Assembly: GCA_947630175.1 (NCBI GenBank)
Contig: CANRGJ010000009.1
Location: forward strand, 37,434 to 101,433
Length of the DNA: 64,000 nucleotides
Source of the DNA: an uncultured Ruminiclostridium sp.
GTDB lineage: Bacteria; Bacillota; Clostridia; Oscillospirales; Ruminococcaceae
Reading direction: 5' to 3'
A program made the position numbers and the translations under genes. This document shows, piece by piece, positions 38,518 to 46,938 of the stretch. Position 1 is the first letter of the stretch. Each line of letters opens with the position of its first letter. The notes under the pieces were generated by a model. That model was not told where the DNA came from, ran no database searches, and worked only from the letters and a program-made list of their open reading frames with translations.

Positions 38518-39528
38518 TTATCTGCACTTCTCCATTATCTCCTCCGCCACGGCTTTGATTTCCGCCTTAAACCTCTCGCCCGTTTCATAAAGCTCGTCGG
38601 AAGGAAGACCGTTTCGTATCAGCCGCCGTTTAAGGCTGTTCATATATGCTTTGCGTTCCTCTTTTGCCTGACAAAGTTCGTCATACTCCGCGGGGTAGTG
38701 GGTATTTATCCCCGCCGCTCGCAGATACCCGTCATACCGTCTGACGAATGAATCGTAGGTGCGCTTTATCTGCGAATATTCTTCGGTATGCTCCTTGTAT
38801 ATCGCTTCTTTCTGCTCTTTGTGCGCATTTTGGCAGGACGCTTGACGGCAGCAGACCTCGTCTTCCCTTCCGAGGAACATCTTCCCGCAAAAGCCGCATT
38901 TCCGCGGGCTCAGACCGTTTCTGCGCACTATCTGCCCAAGCTCAAACAGCAAGTCTGCAAGGCAGTTATCGCACTTGCGGAATACGCTGAACGTGTAGTC
39001 GTCGCAGAAAACGACCGTTTCAGAGGGCAGAACGGCAAAGACGTTTGAATTTTGGGAGCAGTCGAAGTACGCCGCGCTGCCTGCTGTTTTCAGGCTGTTG
39101 TCAAAAAATGAGTTGAGTTTCTCGGAGATTTCCGCCTGTATCCTGCTTTTGTTCAGCGTAGCGAGCAAAACATCATTCGGAGCGGACAGCGCCTTGCGCT
39201 CAGCTTCGTAAAGCTCCGAAGCCGCCGTTATTATGCCGCGCAGAAAGATATTCTCCCCGTTTTCGGCAGTGAATCCCGCAAGCATATCGTCAATGCTGAC
39301 AGGAATGCTCCTGCCGATATGCAGCGCGCTCAAAAATCTGCTGCGGCAGTTTTCGACCACCGTTCCGCTGCCGCGAAATGTAATGTGCTGCCTTAAAATC
39401 TCGTCAAAAGTAAAAGTCCTTGTATTCGGGACGGCTGCTCGAATGCTGTCCTCATCATCTTTAACAGACTGTACGATGTCTATCGTGCGGTCTGTTTCAT
39501 TTATGCGGTAAATCGTAACGGTTCCCAT
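38518..39528 (-). CDS. Zinc-ribbon protein, DUF6076-like
   Basis: This 336-residue protein has a C-terminal cysteine cluster (CGFCGKMFLGREDEVCCRQASCQ, ~212-233) that should bind zinc, then a charged helical tail. An earlier CDNC is also present. It resembles DUF6076 proteins found in Clostridia mobile elements. The function is unknown; RNA or DNA binding is inferred from the ribbon. It lies between the restriction operon and the replication genes, transcribed from a clear promoter at 39551-39579. Confidence 0.65.
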   Translation of the reverse strand: MGTVTIYRINETDRTIDIVQSVKDDEDSIRAAVPNTRTFTFDEILRQHITFRGSGTVVENCRSRFLSALHIGRSIPVSIDDMLAGFTAENGENIFLRGIITAASELYEAERKALSAPNDVLLATLNKSRIQAEISEKLNSFFDNSLKTAGSAAYFDCSQNSNVFAVLPSETVVFCDDYTFSVFRKCDNCLADLLFELGQIVRRNGLSPRKCGFCGKMFLGREDEVCCRQASCQNAHKEQKEAIYKEHTEEYSQIKRTYDSFVRRYDGYLRAAGINTHYPAEYDELCQAKEERKAYMNSLKRRLIRNGLPSDELYETGERFKAEIKAVAEEIMEKCR

Positions 39529-39550
39529 CTTATTACCCTTTTTTTATTTT

Positions 39551-39611
39551 ATCCTATCATAAAATACGCAGGCTGTCAACATTTTTGCGTATTTGTTTGC
39601 GCACATACGCA
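39551..39611. promoter_or_regulatory. Divergent promoter region with ATACGCA operator repeats
   Basis: For the minus-strand gene, TTGACA (39574-39579) and TAGGAT (39551-39556) are separated by 17 bp. An inverted pair AAATACGCA (39562-39570) and TGCGTATTT (39586-39594) surrounds the -35, and a third ATACGCA lies at 39605-39611. This looks like a repressor-controlled switch between the cargo and the DUF3987 gene. Confidence 0.6.
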
Positions 39612-39659
39612 ATGCTCAAACTTGAGAAAAAATAAAATGATATTCTGGAAATACAGCAG

Positions 39660-41174
39660 ATGAAAAGTCGACTGAACACAAAAAGAAAGGACAAAGACAA
39701 AACATTGGAAAACAACATCAAATGGGCTGCTCCTGTTCCACTCCGTTCGGACGGGTCACGGCTCACGCCTTTTCCGCTTCAGGCTTTGCCGCCTGTTTTG
39801 CGGGATCTTGTCGAAGCGTTGGCGGAAAGCACGTCCACCGACTCTGCTATGGCTGCTACTGCGGTACTTTCGTCAGTCAGCTACTGCTTCTCAGGGGTGT
39901 ACAGGATTCGGGGAAAAGCCGATCACACCGAACCACTCGTATTGGATTCGCTTATCATCGCCGAGCCCAGCACCAAGAAATCCCCTGTAATATCGGCAGT
40001 CAAAAAGCCATATGCCGACTTTGCGGACGGCTGGAACGAAAAGCACAGATCCGAAATATTCAGGGCGCAGGCGGAAAGAAAGCTGCTGGGATCGCAGCTT
40101 TCGGCGCTTGAAAAGAGTGAAGACGCAGCTGCCGCCGAAATAGCGGAAGTCAGGACAAAACTGAGTAATACTCCCGACACAAATTTCAGGCGGATCATTG
40201 TGGACGACATCACGCCTGAATCCTTGGCGCTTCAGCTTTCGCAGAACGGCACGCTGCTGATGATCTCAGACGAAGCGGGAATGTTAAACAATTTCAGCGG
40301 GCGATACTCTAACAATCTTCCCAACCTTGACCTGCTGTTAAAATCATGGAACGGCGAGAGCTACACAAGCGACAGGGCGATAAGGGAAAGCATTACATTG
40401 AAAAGACCGTATATGTCTGTATGCCTCGCCTGCCAGCCGTATGTATTTGAAAATATGATGTCAAGCTCTGCTTTTCGCGGAAGCGGACTTATGGCAAGGT
40501 TCATATATTGCTTCCCGCAAAGCGGTATAGGAACGAGAAAATACGACACTCAGCCTGTTCCCGAAGCAATCTCAGCCGAATATGCAAGCCTTGTGTTTAA
40601 GCTGCTCAGAAACAAATTTGAGTATGGCGGAGGAAAAGAAAAGCTGATCGTTCTTGACGAAAAAGCGTACAGAGAGTTTGCGGATCTTTACAATAACCAT
40701 ATTGAGAAAATGCTGCTGACCGAGATGAATTTCTGCCGCGACTGGGGTGGAAAGTATCACGGGCTTATCCTTCGCCTCGCAGGTATTATCCACTGCGTCA
40801 AGTGTTTTTCGGAAGGAACAGATCCCGCTGAAACAGAGTGCGGAAGCAATACTTTATTCAATGCGGCGGAAATCGGCGAATACTACCGCAAACAGGCGGC
40901 CTACGCCTACAACAACGGCGACGTGGATCAGGGGATCGTCAAAGCCGAAAGAGTTCTTGCAAAAATCAAAGCGAAGCTTATCCGCGAAATCAGGCAGAAC
41001 GACTTGTACAAGCTGTGCAGGTGCAGTCTTTTCACAAGCGCAAAGGACTTTTGCGGCACTATGACAATGCTGGAGGAATACGGTTATGTTTTCAGAGAAA
41101 CTATGTCAGGCGCAAACAATAATCCCAAAAGCGCAGTTAAGGTTTATGTCAACCCGAAAATATACGAAGCGTGA
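39660..41174 (+). CDS. DUF3987 replication-associated protein
   Basis: This 504-residue protein matches the DUF3987 family (YfjI-like), common in integrative elements and prophages next to primase-type genes. A helicase-like NTPase fold is suggested by LIIAEPSTKKSP (a loose Walker A region, ~90-103) and LLMISDEAGM (acidic Walker B, ~198-207). An internal charged coiled coil spans ~125-165. It starts the plus-strand replication and mobilization block. Weak motif conservation means ATPase activity is inferred. Confidence 0.78.
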   Translation: MKSRLNTKRKDKDKTLENNIKWAAPVPLRSDGSRLTPFPLQALPPVLRDLVEALAESTSTDSAMAATAVLSSVSYCFSGVYRIRGKADHTEPLVLDSLIIAEPSTKKSPVISAVKKPYADFADGWNEKHRSEIFRAQAERKLLGSQLSALEKSEDAAAAEIAEVRTKLSNTPDTNFRRIIVDDITPESLALQLSQNGTLLMISDEAGMLNNFSGRYSNNLPNLDLLLKSWNGESYTSDRAIRESITLKRPYMSVCLACQPYVFENMMSSSAFRGSGLMARFIYCFPQSGIGTRKYDTQPVPEAISAEYASLVFKLLRNKFEYGGGKEKLIVLDEKAYREFADLYNNHIEKMLLTEMNFCRDWGGKYHGLILRLAGIIHCVKCFSEGTDPAETECGSNTLFNAAEIGEYYRKQAAYAYNNGDVDQGIVKAERVLAKIKAKLIREIRQNDLYKLCRCSLFTSAKDFCGTMTMLEEYGYVFRETMSGANNNPKSAVKVYVNPKIYEA

Positions 41175-41250
41175 ACTTTCTGAATTTTCCTCACATTCAA
41201 TATCGGAAAGTGCGGAAAGTACAGAATGTACAATATGAAAGGAAGATAAT

Positions 41251-41523
41251 ATGTCAGACAACGAAAAGAAGAAGATTATAGACGACATTATAATGCTGCT
41301 CACAAAGCTGATTGATATTAAAGAAAACGACGGTTCCAACGGACGCAAACCCGTCAAAATGCTGACAATAAAGGAGTGTACGGACGCCGTTTCGGGACTT
41401 TCCGAGCATACCGTGCGAAAGCTCGTTGCGCAGGGGAAGGTGAAGTATATCCGCACAGGCGAGGGCAAACGCGGAAAGATACTCGTCAACAAAGCCGACC
41501 TGCTCGGTTATTTTCAACGATGA
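41251..41523 (+). CDS. Excisionase/helix-turn-helix protein
   Basis: This 90-residue protein has an N-terminal helix followed by a MerR/Xis-like winged helix (MLTIKECTDAVSGLSEHTVRKLVAQGKV, then GKRGKILVNKADLLGYF). It probably regulates excision or transcription of the element. Its stop overlaps the next start in ATGA, so translation with the CHC2 protein is coupled. Confidence 0.78.
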   Translation: MSDNEKKKIIDDIIMLLTKLIDIKENDGSNGRKPVKMLTIKECTDAVSGLSEHTVRKLVAQGKVKYIRTGEGKRGKILVNKADLLGYFQR

Positions 41524-42101
41524 CGGTATTTGACGAAGTAAAAGCCGCCCTCAGTATGAAAACAGTCGCAGAGAGCTGCGGCTTGTCCGTCAGCCGTTCA
41601 GGTATGGTACTCTGCCCTTTTCACAAGGACAAAACGCCCTCGGCAAAGATATACCACGATATTTTTCACTGCTTCGGCTGCGGCGTTCGCGTTGATGTTA
41701 TCGGCTTCGTTCAAAGATTTTTTGAGCTAAAAAGACCGATAGATGCGGTAAGGAAGCTTAACGCGGATTTTCATCTTCAGCTTGGTCTGATCGGCGAGAG
41801 GATACTTTTCGACGTCAGAGAGTATAGGGCAAGGCAAGCCAGTCGTCAGGAGTATGAAAAATGGGAGCGGGAGTCGTGGCTGACGCTGAGTTCATATTAC
41901 AGGCTGCTGCTCGGCTGGCGGGAGCTTGCTCCGAAAAGTCCCGACGAAAAGCCTGACGAAAGATTTATCTACGCGCTGCACCATCTGGACAAGGCGGAAT
42001 ATCTCTGCGAGGAATTTATAACTGCCGACGAAGAGGTCAAAAAAAGTATGGCGGAAGCCGTAGCGCAGGCAGCGGACTTTATCCGCGCGCAGCGCGTCTG
42101 A
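41520..42101 (+). CDS. CHC2 zinc-finger primase-like protein
   Basis: This 193-residue protein begins with a DnaG-type CHC2 zinc finger. Its ligands are in LCPFHKDKTPS and HDIFHCFGCG, with the usual CxxH...CxxC spacing. No TOPRIM domain follows, so it is a partial primase that may work with DUF3987. I start at ATG 41520 because it overlaps the preceding stop in ATGA; an upstream start at 41376 would run through the neighbouring gene. Confidence 0.85.
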   Translation: MTVFDEVKAALSMKTVAESCGLSVSRSGMVLCPFHKDKTPSAKIYHDIFHCFGCGVRVDVIGFVQRFFELKRPIDAVRKLNADFHLQLGLIGERILFDVREYRARQASRQEYEKWERESWLTLSSYYRLLLGWRELAPKSPDEKPDERFIYALHHLDKAEYLCEEFITADEEVKKSMAEAVAQAADFIRAQRV

Positions 42102-42112
42102 GCCTCGCAGAG

Positions 42113-42162
42113 CCCCTGTACTTCTGATAGGAAGCGAAGCGGCTGTCAGAAGTACTATGGGG
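42113..42162. other. Candidate origin of transfer
   Basis: A long imperfect inverted repeat (CCCC...TACTTCTGATA pairing with TGTCAGAAGTA...GGGG) lies 39 bp upstream of the relaxase gene. Its position and structure match oriT regions that MobV-type relaxases nick. The nick site is not identified. Confidence 0.5.
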
Positions 42163-42200
42163 TTATTTTCGGCAAAGCAAAAGTAATAGGGGAGATATGT

Positions 42201-43385
42201 ATGAGCAAAACGATTTCAATGTGTCAGGGCAAGGGAAGTCTTGCGCACAACAACAGGAAGTTTTTGGCGAAGAATATCGACAGCTCCCGCACAAAGGACA
42301 ACTTTGTGTTTGTACGGGAGAAATTGGACGAGGCTTATATCAGGCTGTTTGGCGGCGCGGTTGAAAGGTATAACGCGAAGCAGAAGCGAGCCGACCGAAA
42401 GATCGGCGACTACTTTAAGCATCTTTTTAACCGCAGTCCAGGTGACAGCGTGATAACAGGAGCAAACAAGCAAAAAAGTTTTTACGAGGATCTGGTTCAG
42501 ATAGGCACAAGGGACGACACAGGCGTCGGAACTCCCGACGCTAAAGCCGCTGTTCAATGTCTTTCGGAATATATGCAGGATTTTCAGAAAAGAAATCCGA
42601 ATTTTTATGTGTTCAACGCTGTTCTTCATATGGACGAGGCAACGCCTCACCTGCACATCGACTATATACCTATCGGGCATTTCTCAAAAGGACTTGACAC
42701 CCGAAACGCTATGGCAAAGGCTCTTGAAGAAATGGGATTCGGAAACGGTGAAAACGCAATAAACCGTTGGCGGTTATCCGAGTGGGAAACGCTGCGCAGA
42801 ATCTGCCTTTCTCATGGTATTGAGATCTCTGAGCCGAAGAAGTCAAGAGGATACAGCTACACTGTTCAGGAATATGGTGAGCACAGGGATGAGATAAGAA
42901 GGCTGAATGAAGAAAAAGAGCAGGTAAAAGCGGAAATTGAAAAAATCACAAAGAAAAAAGTCAAAGCAGACGAGATAGAAAAAATCGAGGTCAAAAAGTC
43001 CGTTTTCGGAAAAAGCGTGACAATCTCGCCGACAGATTATGACATTCTTCGCAGCGTGGCGCAAAAATATGCCGTTTCAGAAAAATCAGCAAAAAAGCTG
43101 AAAGATGAAAATGAGCGACTGAAAAACAAGGTCAGCTCTTTAAAAAAAGAAAACTCTGCCTTAAAAGCGGAGATGGAAAAATACAAAATGGTCGGGAAAA
43201 GATCCGTAATTTCCGCCATTCATCAGTCAGCAAAGGAAACGGAAAACAAACGTATGAGAAGCAGTCTGAAAGCCGCTTTGCAGGTTATTGAGAGCAACGG
43301 TCTGAAAAAAGAATTTGAAGCGGCTGAAAGGCAAGTGAACAACAAAGAAAAAATTATCACCAACGGCTTGACATCTGAGATTTAA
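42201..43385 (+). CDS. MobV-family relaxase (plasmid recombination protein Pre/Mob)
   Basis: This 394-residue relaxase nicks oriT and leads the DNA strand during mobilization. The HUH-type signature is seen in LHMDEATPHLHIDYIP (~140-155). The N-terminal MSKTISMCQGKGSLAHNNR matches Pre/Mob proteins. The C-terminal half is a lysine/glutamate coiled coil (~230-380). It needs a helper conjugation machine, since none is encoded here. An AGGGGAG lies 6 nt before the ATG. The gene appears intact. Confidence 0.9.
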   Translation: MSKTISMCQGKGSLAHNNRKFLAKNIDSSRTKDNFVFVREKLDEAYIRLFGGAVERYNAKQKRADRKIGDYFKHLFNRSPGDSVITGANKQKSFYEDLVQIGTRDDTGVGTPDAKAAVQCLSEYMQDFQKRNPNFYVFNAVLHMDEATPHLHIDYIPIGHFSKGLDTRNAMAKALEEMGFGNGENAINRWRLSEWETLRRICLSHGIEISEPKKSRGYSYTVQEYGEHRDEIRRLNEEKEQVKAEIEKITKKKVKADEIEKIEVKKSVFGKSVTISPTDYDILRSVAQKYAVSEKSAKKLKDENERLKNKVSSLKKENSALKAEMEKYKMVGKRSVISAIHQSAKETENKRMRSSLKAALQVIESNGLKKEFEAAERQVNNKEKIITNGLTSEI

Positions 43386-43441
43386 CAGGGTAAAATTTAA
43401 GGTGAAAAGTACGCCGTGATATGACGAAAGAGGTTTATATT

Positions 43442-44602
43442 ATGGCAACAATTAAAAAACGCAGCGACAGTTATCTTATAAGAGTAAGCTGCGGATATGA
43501 TATCAAGGGCAGGCAGATCGTAAGATCTATGACCTGGAAGCCTGAAAAAACAATGAAACGGGGTCAGATCGAAAAGGAGCTTAACCGTCAGGCAGTGATG
43601 TTTGAGGAAAAGTGCAGCAAAGGGTATCAAAACAGCTCTGTAAAATTTGAAACTTTTGCGGAACAATGGTTTGAGGAATATGCAAAGCCCAACCTGCGCA
43701 ACACGACCTACGAACGTCTGCTGACGTTGAGGAAAAGGGTTTACGGCGCGATCGGTCATCTGAAAATGGACAAAATAACGCCCAGGCATATCCAGATGTT
43801 TGTAAATTCTATGTAGGAGAAAGGAGCTAATGTCAGAAACGGGAACCCGCTTGCCCCGAAAACGATAAGGCATAATCTTGAGCTTGTATCAGACGTGTTT
43901 TCTTACGCTGTTAAAATTGGGATCGCGAAAGAAAATCCCTGCTCCAAGGTCACGCTGCCTAAAAACAATCAGCCCGAAAAGAAAATCTATACGGCAAACG
44001 ATATACGCAGACTGCTGAGTCTTTTGAACAACGAACCGCTGAAATACCGCGCGTTTTTTAACCTTATGGTTTGCAGCGGTTTCCGCCGCGGTGAGATGCT
44101 CGGCTTGGAGTGGAAGGACGTTGATTTTGAAAACAACATCATCAGCGTCAGAAGAACCTCAAATTACACCTCCGCAAAAGGCACATACACCGACACGACC
44201 AAGACGAAACGGTCTCAGAGAACGCTTAAACTCCCTCAGTCCGTAATGGATATCCTGAAGGAGCTTCGCAAGGAACAGCGCGCTCAAGCCAAAAAATGCG
44301 GCGACAAGTGGGTAGAATCGGACAGGCTTTTTACGAAATGGAACGGCGAGCCTATGTACAACGGTCAGCCTTATTCGTAGCTGCAAAAGTTCTGCAAGGA
44401 GAACGAGCTGCCGTTTTACGGCATACATTCTTTCCGTCACACGTTCGCGTCGCTTCTTGTAAATCAGGGAGTGGATATAGTCACCGTTTCGGGAGCGCTG
44501 GGACATTCCTCTGTTTCTACAACGGGAAATATTTACTGCCATATTCTTGAACAAGCTCAGGCAAAAGTTTCAAGCGCAGTCAGCGAGGCGCTCGGTTTTT
44601 GA
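43442..44602 (+). pseudogene. Tyrosine integrase interrupted by two amber codons
   Basis: A single frame encodes a full integrase of about 386 codons, with no frameshift but two TAG codons, at 43814-43816 and 44378-44380. Upstream are an arm-binding domain (KKRSDSYLIRVSCGYDIKG) and a core-binding domain. Downstream the catalytic site is complete: Arg in SGFRRGEMLGLEW, HSFRHTFASLL, ALGHSSVSTTGNIY. The first TAG is where Gln is expected and the second where Trp is likely. ATG 43442 follows AAAGAGG. The gene ends 96 bp from attR, the usual place for an integrase. It is probably inactive unless amber is read through. Confidence 0.85.
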
Positions 44603-44663
44603 CGAAGCGTATGCCGTATGCAGAATAAAGGACAAAATGGATTTTTGAAAAAACAAAGCTCCT

Positions 44664-44687
44664 AAAACAGCTTGTACAGGCTGTTTC
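44664..44687 (+). terminator. Hairpin after the integrase
   Basis: The stem AAAACAGC / GCTGTTT with a short loop lies 62 nt beyond the integrase stop and just inside attR. The following T-run is weak. Confidence 0.45.
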
Positions 44688-44697
44688 AGAAGCTCAA

Positions 44698-44722
44698 GGT
44701 GGTGGAGCATAGGGGATTCGAA
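44698..44722. repeat. attR, 25-bp direct repeat
   Basis: It is identical to 28153-28177. It lies within a tRNA 3' fragment on the minus strand and next to the integrase gene. Confidence 0.85.
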
Positions 44723-44733
44723 CCCCTGACCCC
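44698..44733 (-). tRNA. tRNA 3' fragment (T arm and acceptor strand only)
   Basis: The minus strand reads GGGGTC, then AGGGGTTCGAATCCCCT (a perfect T arm), ATGCTCC (acceptor 3' strand) and ACCACC. The 5' half, which should begin with GGAGCAT, is absent; instead the sequence enters the duplicated segment at 44740. So this is a truncated tRNA, not a working gene. The variable-loop and acceptor sequence would suit a valine-type tRNA, but the anticodon is missing. Confidence 0.7.
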
Positions 44734-44739
44734 AACACT

Positions 44740-45058
44740 GCCAGTGGCTCACCTGCCTTTTCACCGTATTTGGCTGTGTTAATCAAATCCCTTTGCAGTG
44801 CGGTTTTGCAGCTTTTAACGTTTTGCGTCGTTTACTCTCATACGGCGTATTTTTGCAAATGGCGCACTCAATTTTTGATCGTTTTCCAATATTTCATTAG
44901 TTAAATAAATCAACAGATACGTTTCATTTTTGTACCATAACCGCTGCAGTTGAGTGTGGAGTATTGATAATTACTGTGGAAATATAAAGTGGGAAAGCCG
45001 TTCGCTTTCCCGATCGTTTTTTATATTCCGTCATAATACTTCAGTCTGCAAGAAACAT
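44740..45058. repeat. Direct repeat copy 1 (Mod/AAA remnant segment)
   Basis: This ~319-bp segment matches 57709-58032 with roughly nine in ten bases identical, in the same orientation. It contains the short Mod-like stretch GEKAGEPLA on the minus strand and a terminator-like hairpin (GGGAAAGCCGTTCGCTTTCCC). It begins exactly where the tRNA fragment ends. Confidence 0.82.
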
Positions 45059-45103
45059 AGTGATAATTTAGAACAAAGCTAAAGACATACAAAATGATTT
45101 TAT

Positions 45104-45424
45104 TTAATCATTAATGTATTTCTGATCCCTGCTTGTAGGCTTATCAGGGAGCGTCCTTGCAATACGCCCTTGCTCTAATAATCTGTTTATATGCTTCATG
45201 AGATTTTTTCAGCCATTCAAACCGAGATATTAAAGTATTTCCTGTATACTCTTTGCTTCCGTACAATACTCAACGATTTTATTTTCTGTCGTTCCTCCCT
45301 TAATTTTGTTGACATCTTGGGTGGTACCCCCCAAGTTAATACGGTTGTACGAAATCGTTACCGTTATAGCATTGTTGGAAAATCTGAACGCTTTTTCGCC
45401 ATACTCACCCACAATTCTTAGCAC
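45104..45424 (-). pseudogene. AlbA_2-type ATP-binding protein, C-terminal remnant
   Basis: The minus strand reads RIVGEYGEKAFRFSNNAITV, then TTENKIVEYCTEAKSIQEIL-stop-YLGLNG-stop-KNLMKHINRLLEQGRIARTL to TAA 45104. This is the C terminus of the AlbA_2/RecG-like transcriptional-regulator family (COG2865 type). Two nonsense codons interrupt it (a GAA to TAA-like change and CGA to TGA). Adjacent sequence up to 45650 may be more of the same gene in other frames. Confidence 0.65.
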
Positions 45425-45685
45425 ACGGACGGAAAGACATTCCGCACCAAATAATGCTCAAGCGGCTCGCCGTTCATGTCCCGCTTATATCGCAATGTGG
45501 TATTTGTATAATGGAATATTTCCTTTGATGATTTAAGCAAAAGATTTTTCGGACAAGCCCTTTGCAATGCAGAAGTCTGGTAGGAAAATATACATAAACG
45601 TGTATATTTCGGTAAAAAGTGATAAAATTCTTTTGTATTACGCTTTTTCAATTTTTAATATCTTTTCATTTGCTCTAATTTTTAT

Positions 45686-46010
45686 AAGCTGATTTCACAG
45701 AAGGACGCCATCATCGATCAGTTCGACCTTGCGCTGCGGACGGCTTTCGACACGACCGCCCCGAAAGCCGAGCGAGACGAACTGCAGAACGAAATGCCGG
45801 AAACTTCCGAACTGATGCAGAACTCCATCTACTAATACGCTCACGTCGCGCTCGACCAAGCGGAGTACCAAAAACGATACGATGCTCTGACAGCACGGTT
45901 TGACAAGGCCAAGGCGAGACTGGAGATGATCGAAGCCGCCATCAAGGACAAACAGTCCAAGCAAACGACCAGAAGCCTGCCTCGAAACTCTCAAGGCGCA
46001 GGACTGAACG
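45686..46010 (+). pseudogene. Serine recombinase, C-terminal remnant
   Basis: One plus-strand frame reads AERDELQNEMPETSELMQNS, then a TAA at 45833-45835, then VALDQAEYQKRYDALTARFD and KARLEMIEAAIKDKQSK. This is the C-terminal coiled-coil end of large serine recombinases, just before their terminal helices. The catalytic and zinc domains are missing. It ends against the 3' end of the permease gene at 46024, indicating a recombination junction there. Confidence 0.7.
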
Positions 46011-46023
46011 AGGCTCTTTCTGT

Positions 46024-46938
46024 TTATATTACCAAATTGACGATCAGCCCAGTCACAAGAGAAAATGCCATTACAAAGGCGAGATAGAGCAAAAACCGCT
46101 TCACCCCCAGCACGATCTTCAGCGCGCCGAGGTTCGTGATCTTGGTCGCCGGACCGGTGATCATAAAGGCTGAGGCGCTGCCCATGCTCATACCCATGGC
46201 AAGCCATTCCCGGATCAACGGGATCGTCCCTCCGCCGCAGGCGTAGAGTGGAACTCCGATGGTCGCCGCCATCAGCACGCCGAAGCCCTCGTTTGCTTCC
46301 CCAAATAAAGCCGCAAACTTGTCCGCCGGGACATATCGCTGGAACAGGGCAGAAAGCAGTACGCCCAGCAGAAAATATAAGCCGGTCGCTTTGATGTTCC
46401 TGCCGAGATTAAAGAGAAACCGCAAAAACAGGTTCGGGTGGGTGTCGTGGCTTGCCCTCGGTTCAAAGCCCTCAAAGTTGAAAAACGGCTTGTCCTTGTA
46501 GAAAATATGTACCACGATGCCTGCGACGATTCCGCAGACCGTGCAGGACACGATGCGGATCACCAGCGCCGTCGCACCCAAAGCGGTGGAATACATGATA
46601 AGTTGGGGGTTCAGAAGTACGCTGGACATCATAAACGCCGCCAGCCAATCGTGGCGCATTCCGTGTTTGGAGAAGGACGCTGCGATGGGAATCGTGCCAT
46701 ACATACAAAGCGGGGAGGCAATTCCTAACAGACTTGCCGGAACAACGCCCCACAGCCCCCACTTCTTATCCCGGATACGGTCAAAGGCCACGTGAATGGT
46801 GTCCTTTGCGAACACTGAAACAAGGGAGCCGACGACCATGCCGAGAATCCAGTAACCGGCGATCTGCCGGAGCTGGAGTAGAAAGTAGTACCACACATAG
46901 ACGAATTCCCGGTTCAGAACCTCAAGCACCTCATTCAT
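46024..46938 (-). CDS. ArsP_1/DUF318-type permease
   Basis: This 304-residue integral membrane protein has about eight helices. The family-like motif PLYACGGGTIPLIREW lies near residue 232, and a related half-repeat PLCMYGTIPIAASF near residue 75. Relatives export organoarsenicals or metals, or have unknown substrates. It ends the redox operon and overlaps the DUF362 gene by 8 nt. Its cargo may be a product of the redox pathway, which is inference. Confidence 0.82.
   Translation of the reverse strand: MNEVLEVLNREFVYVWYYFLLQLRQIAGYWILGMVVGSLVSVFAKDTIHVAFDRIRDKKWGLWGVVPASLLGIASPLCMYGTIPIAASFSKHGMRHDWLAAFMMSSVLLNPQLIMYSTALGATALVIRIVSCTVCGIVAGIVVHIFYKDKPFFNFEGFEPRASHDTHPNLFLRFLFNLGRNIKATGLYFLLGVLLSALFQRYVPADKFAALFGEANEGFGVLMAATIGVPLYACGGGTIPLIREWLAMGMSMGSASAFMITGPATKITNLGALKIVLGVKRFLLYLAFVMAFSLVTGLIVNLVI

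Larger units (their letters stand above)
28153..44722. mobile_element. Integrative mobilizable element in a tRNA 3' end
   Basis: The element is delimited by 25-bp direct repeats that contain the 3' end of a tRNA on the minus strand. It carries an integrase next to the right repeat, a MobV relaxase, candidate oriT, CHC2 and DUF3987 genes and an excisionase-like gene. No type IV secretion genes were seen, so it would be mobilizable rather than self-conjugative. The integrase is interrupted by two stop codons, so it is probably now immobile. Cargo is a restriction-modification system and defence remnants. Confidence 0.8.

Noticed and set aside
43814..44380. Genetic recoding of TAG to glutamine in the element
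   Set aside because: The second TAG most likely replaces tryptophan, and unrelated genes nearby carry TGA and TAA lesions, so decay is simpler. Kept only as a check.
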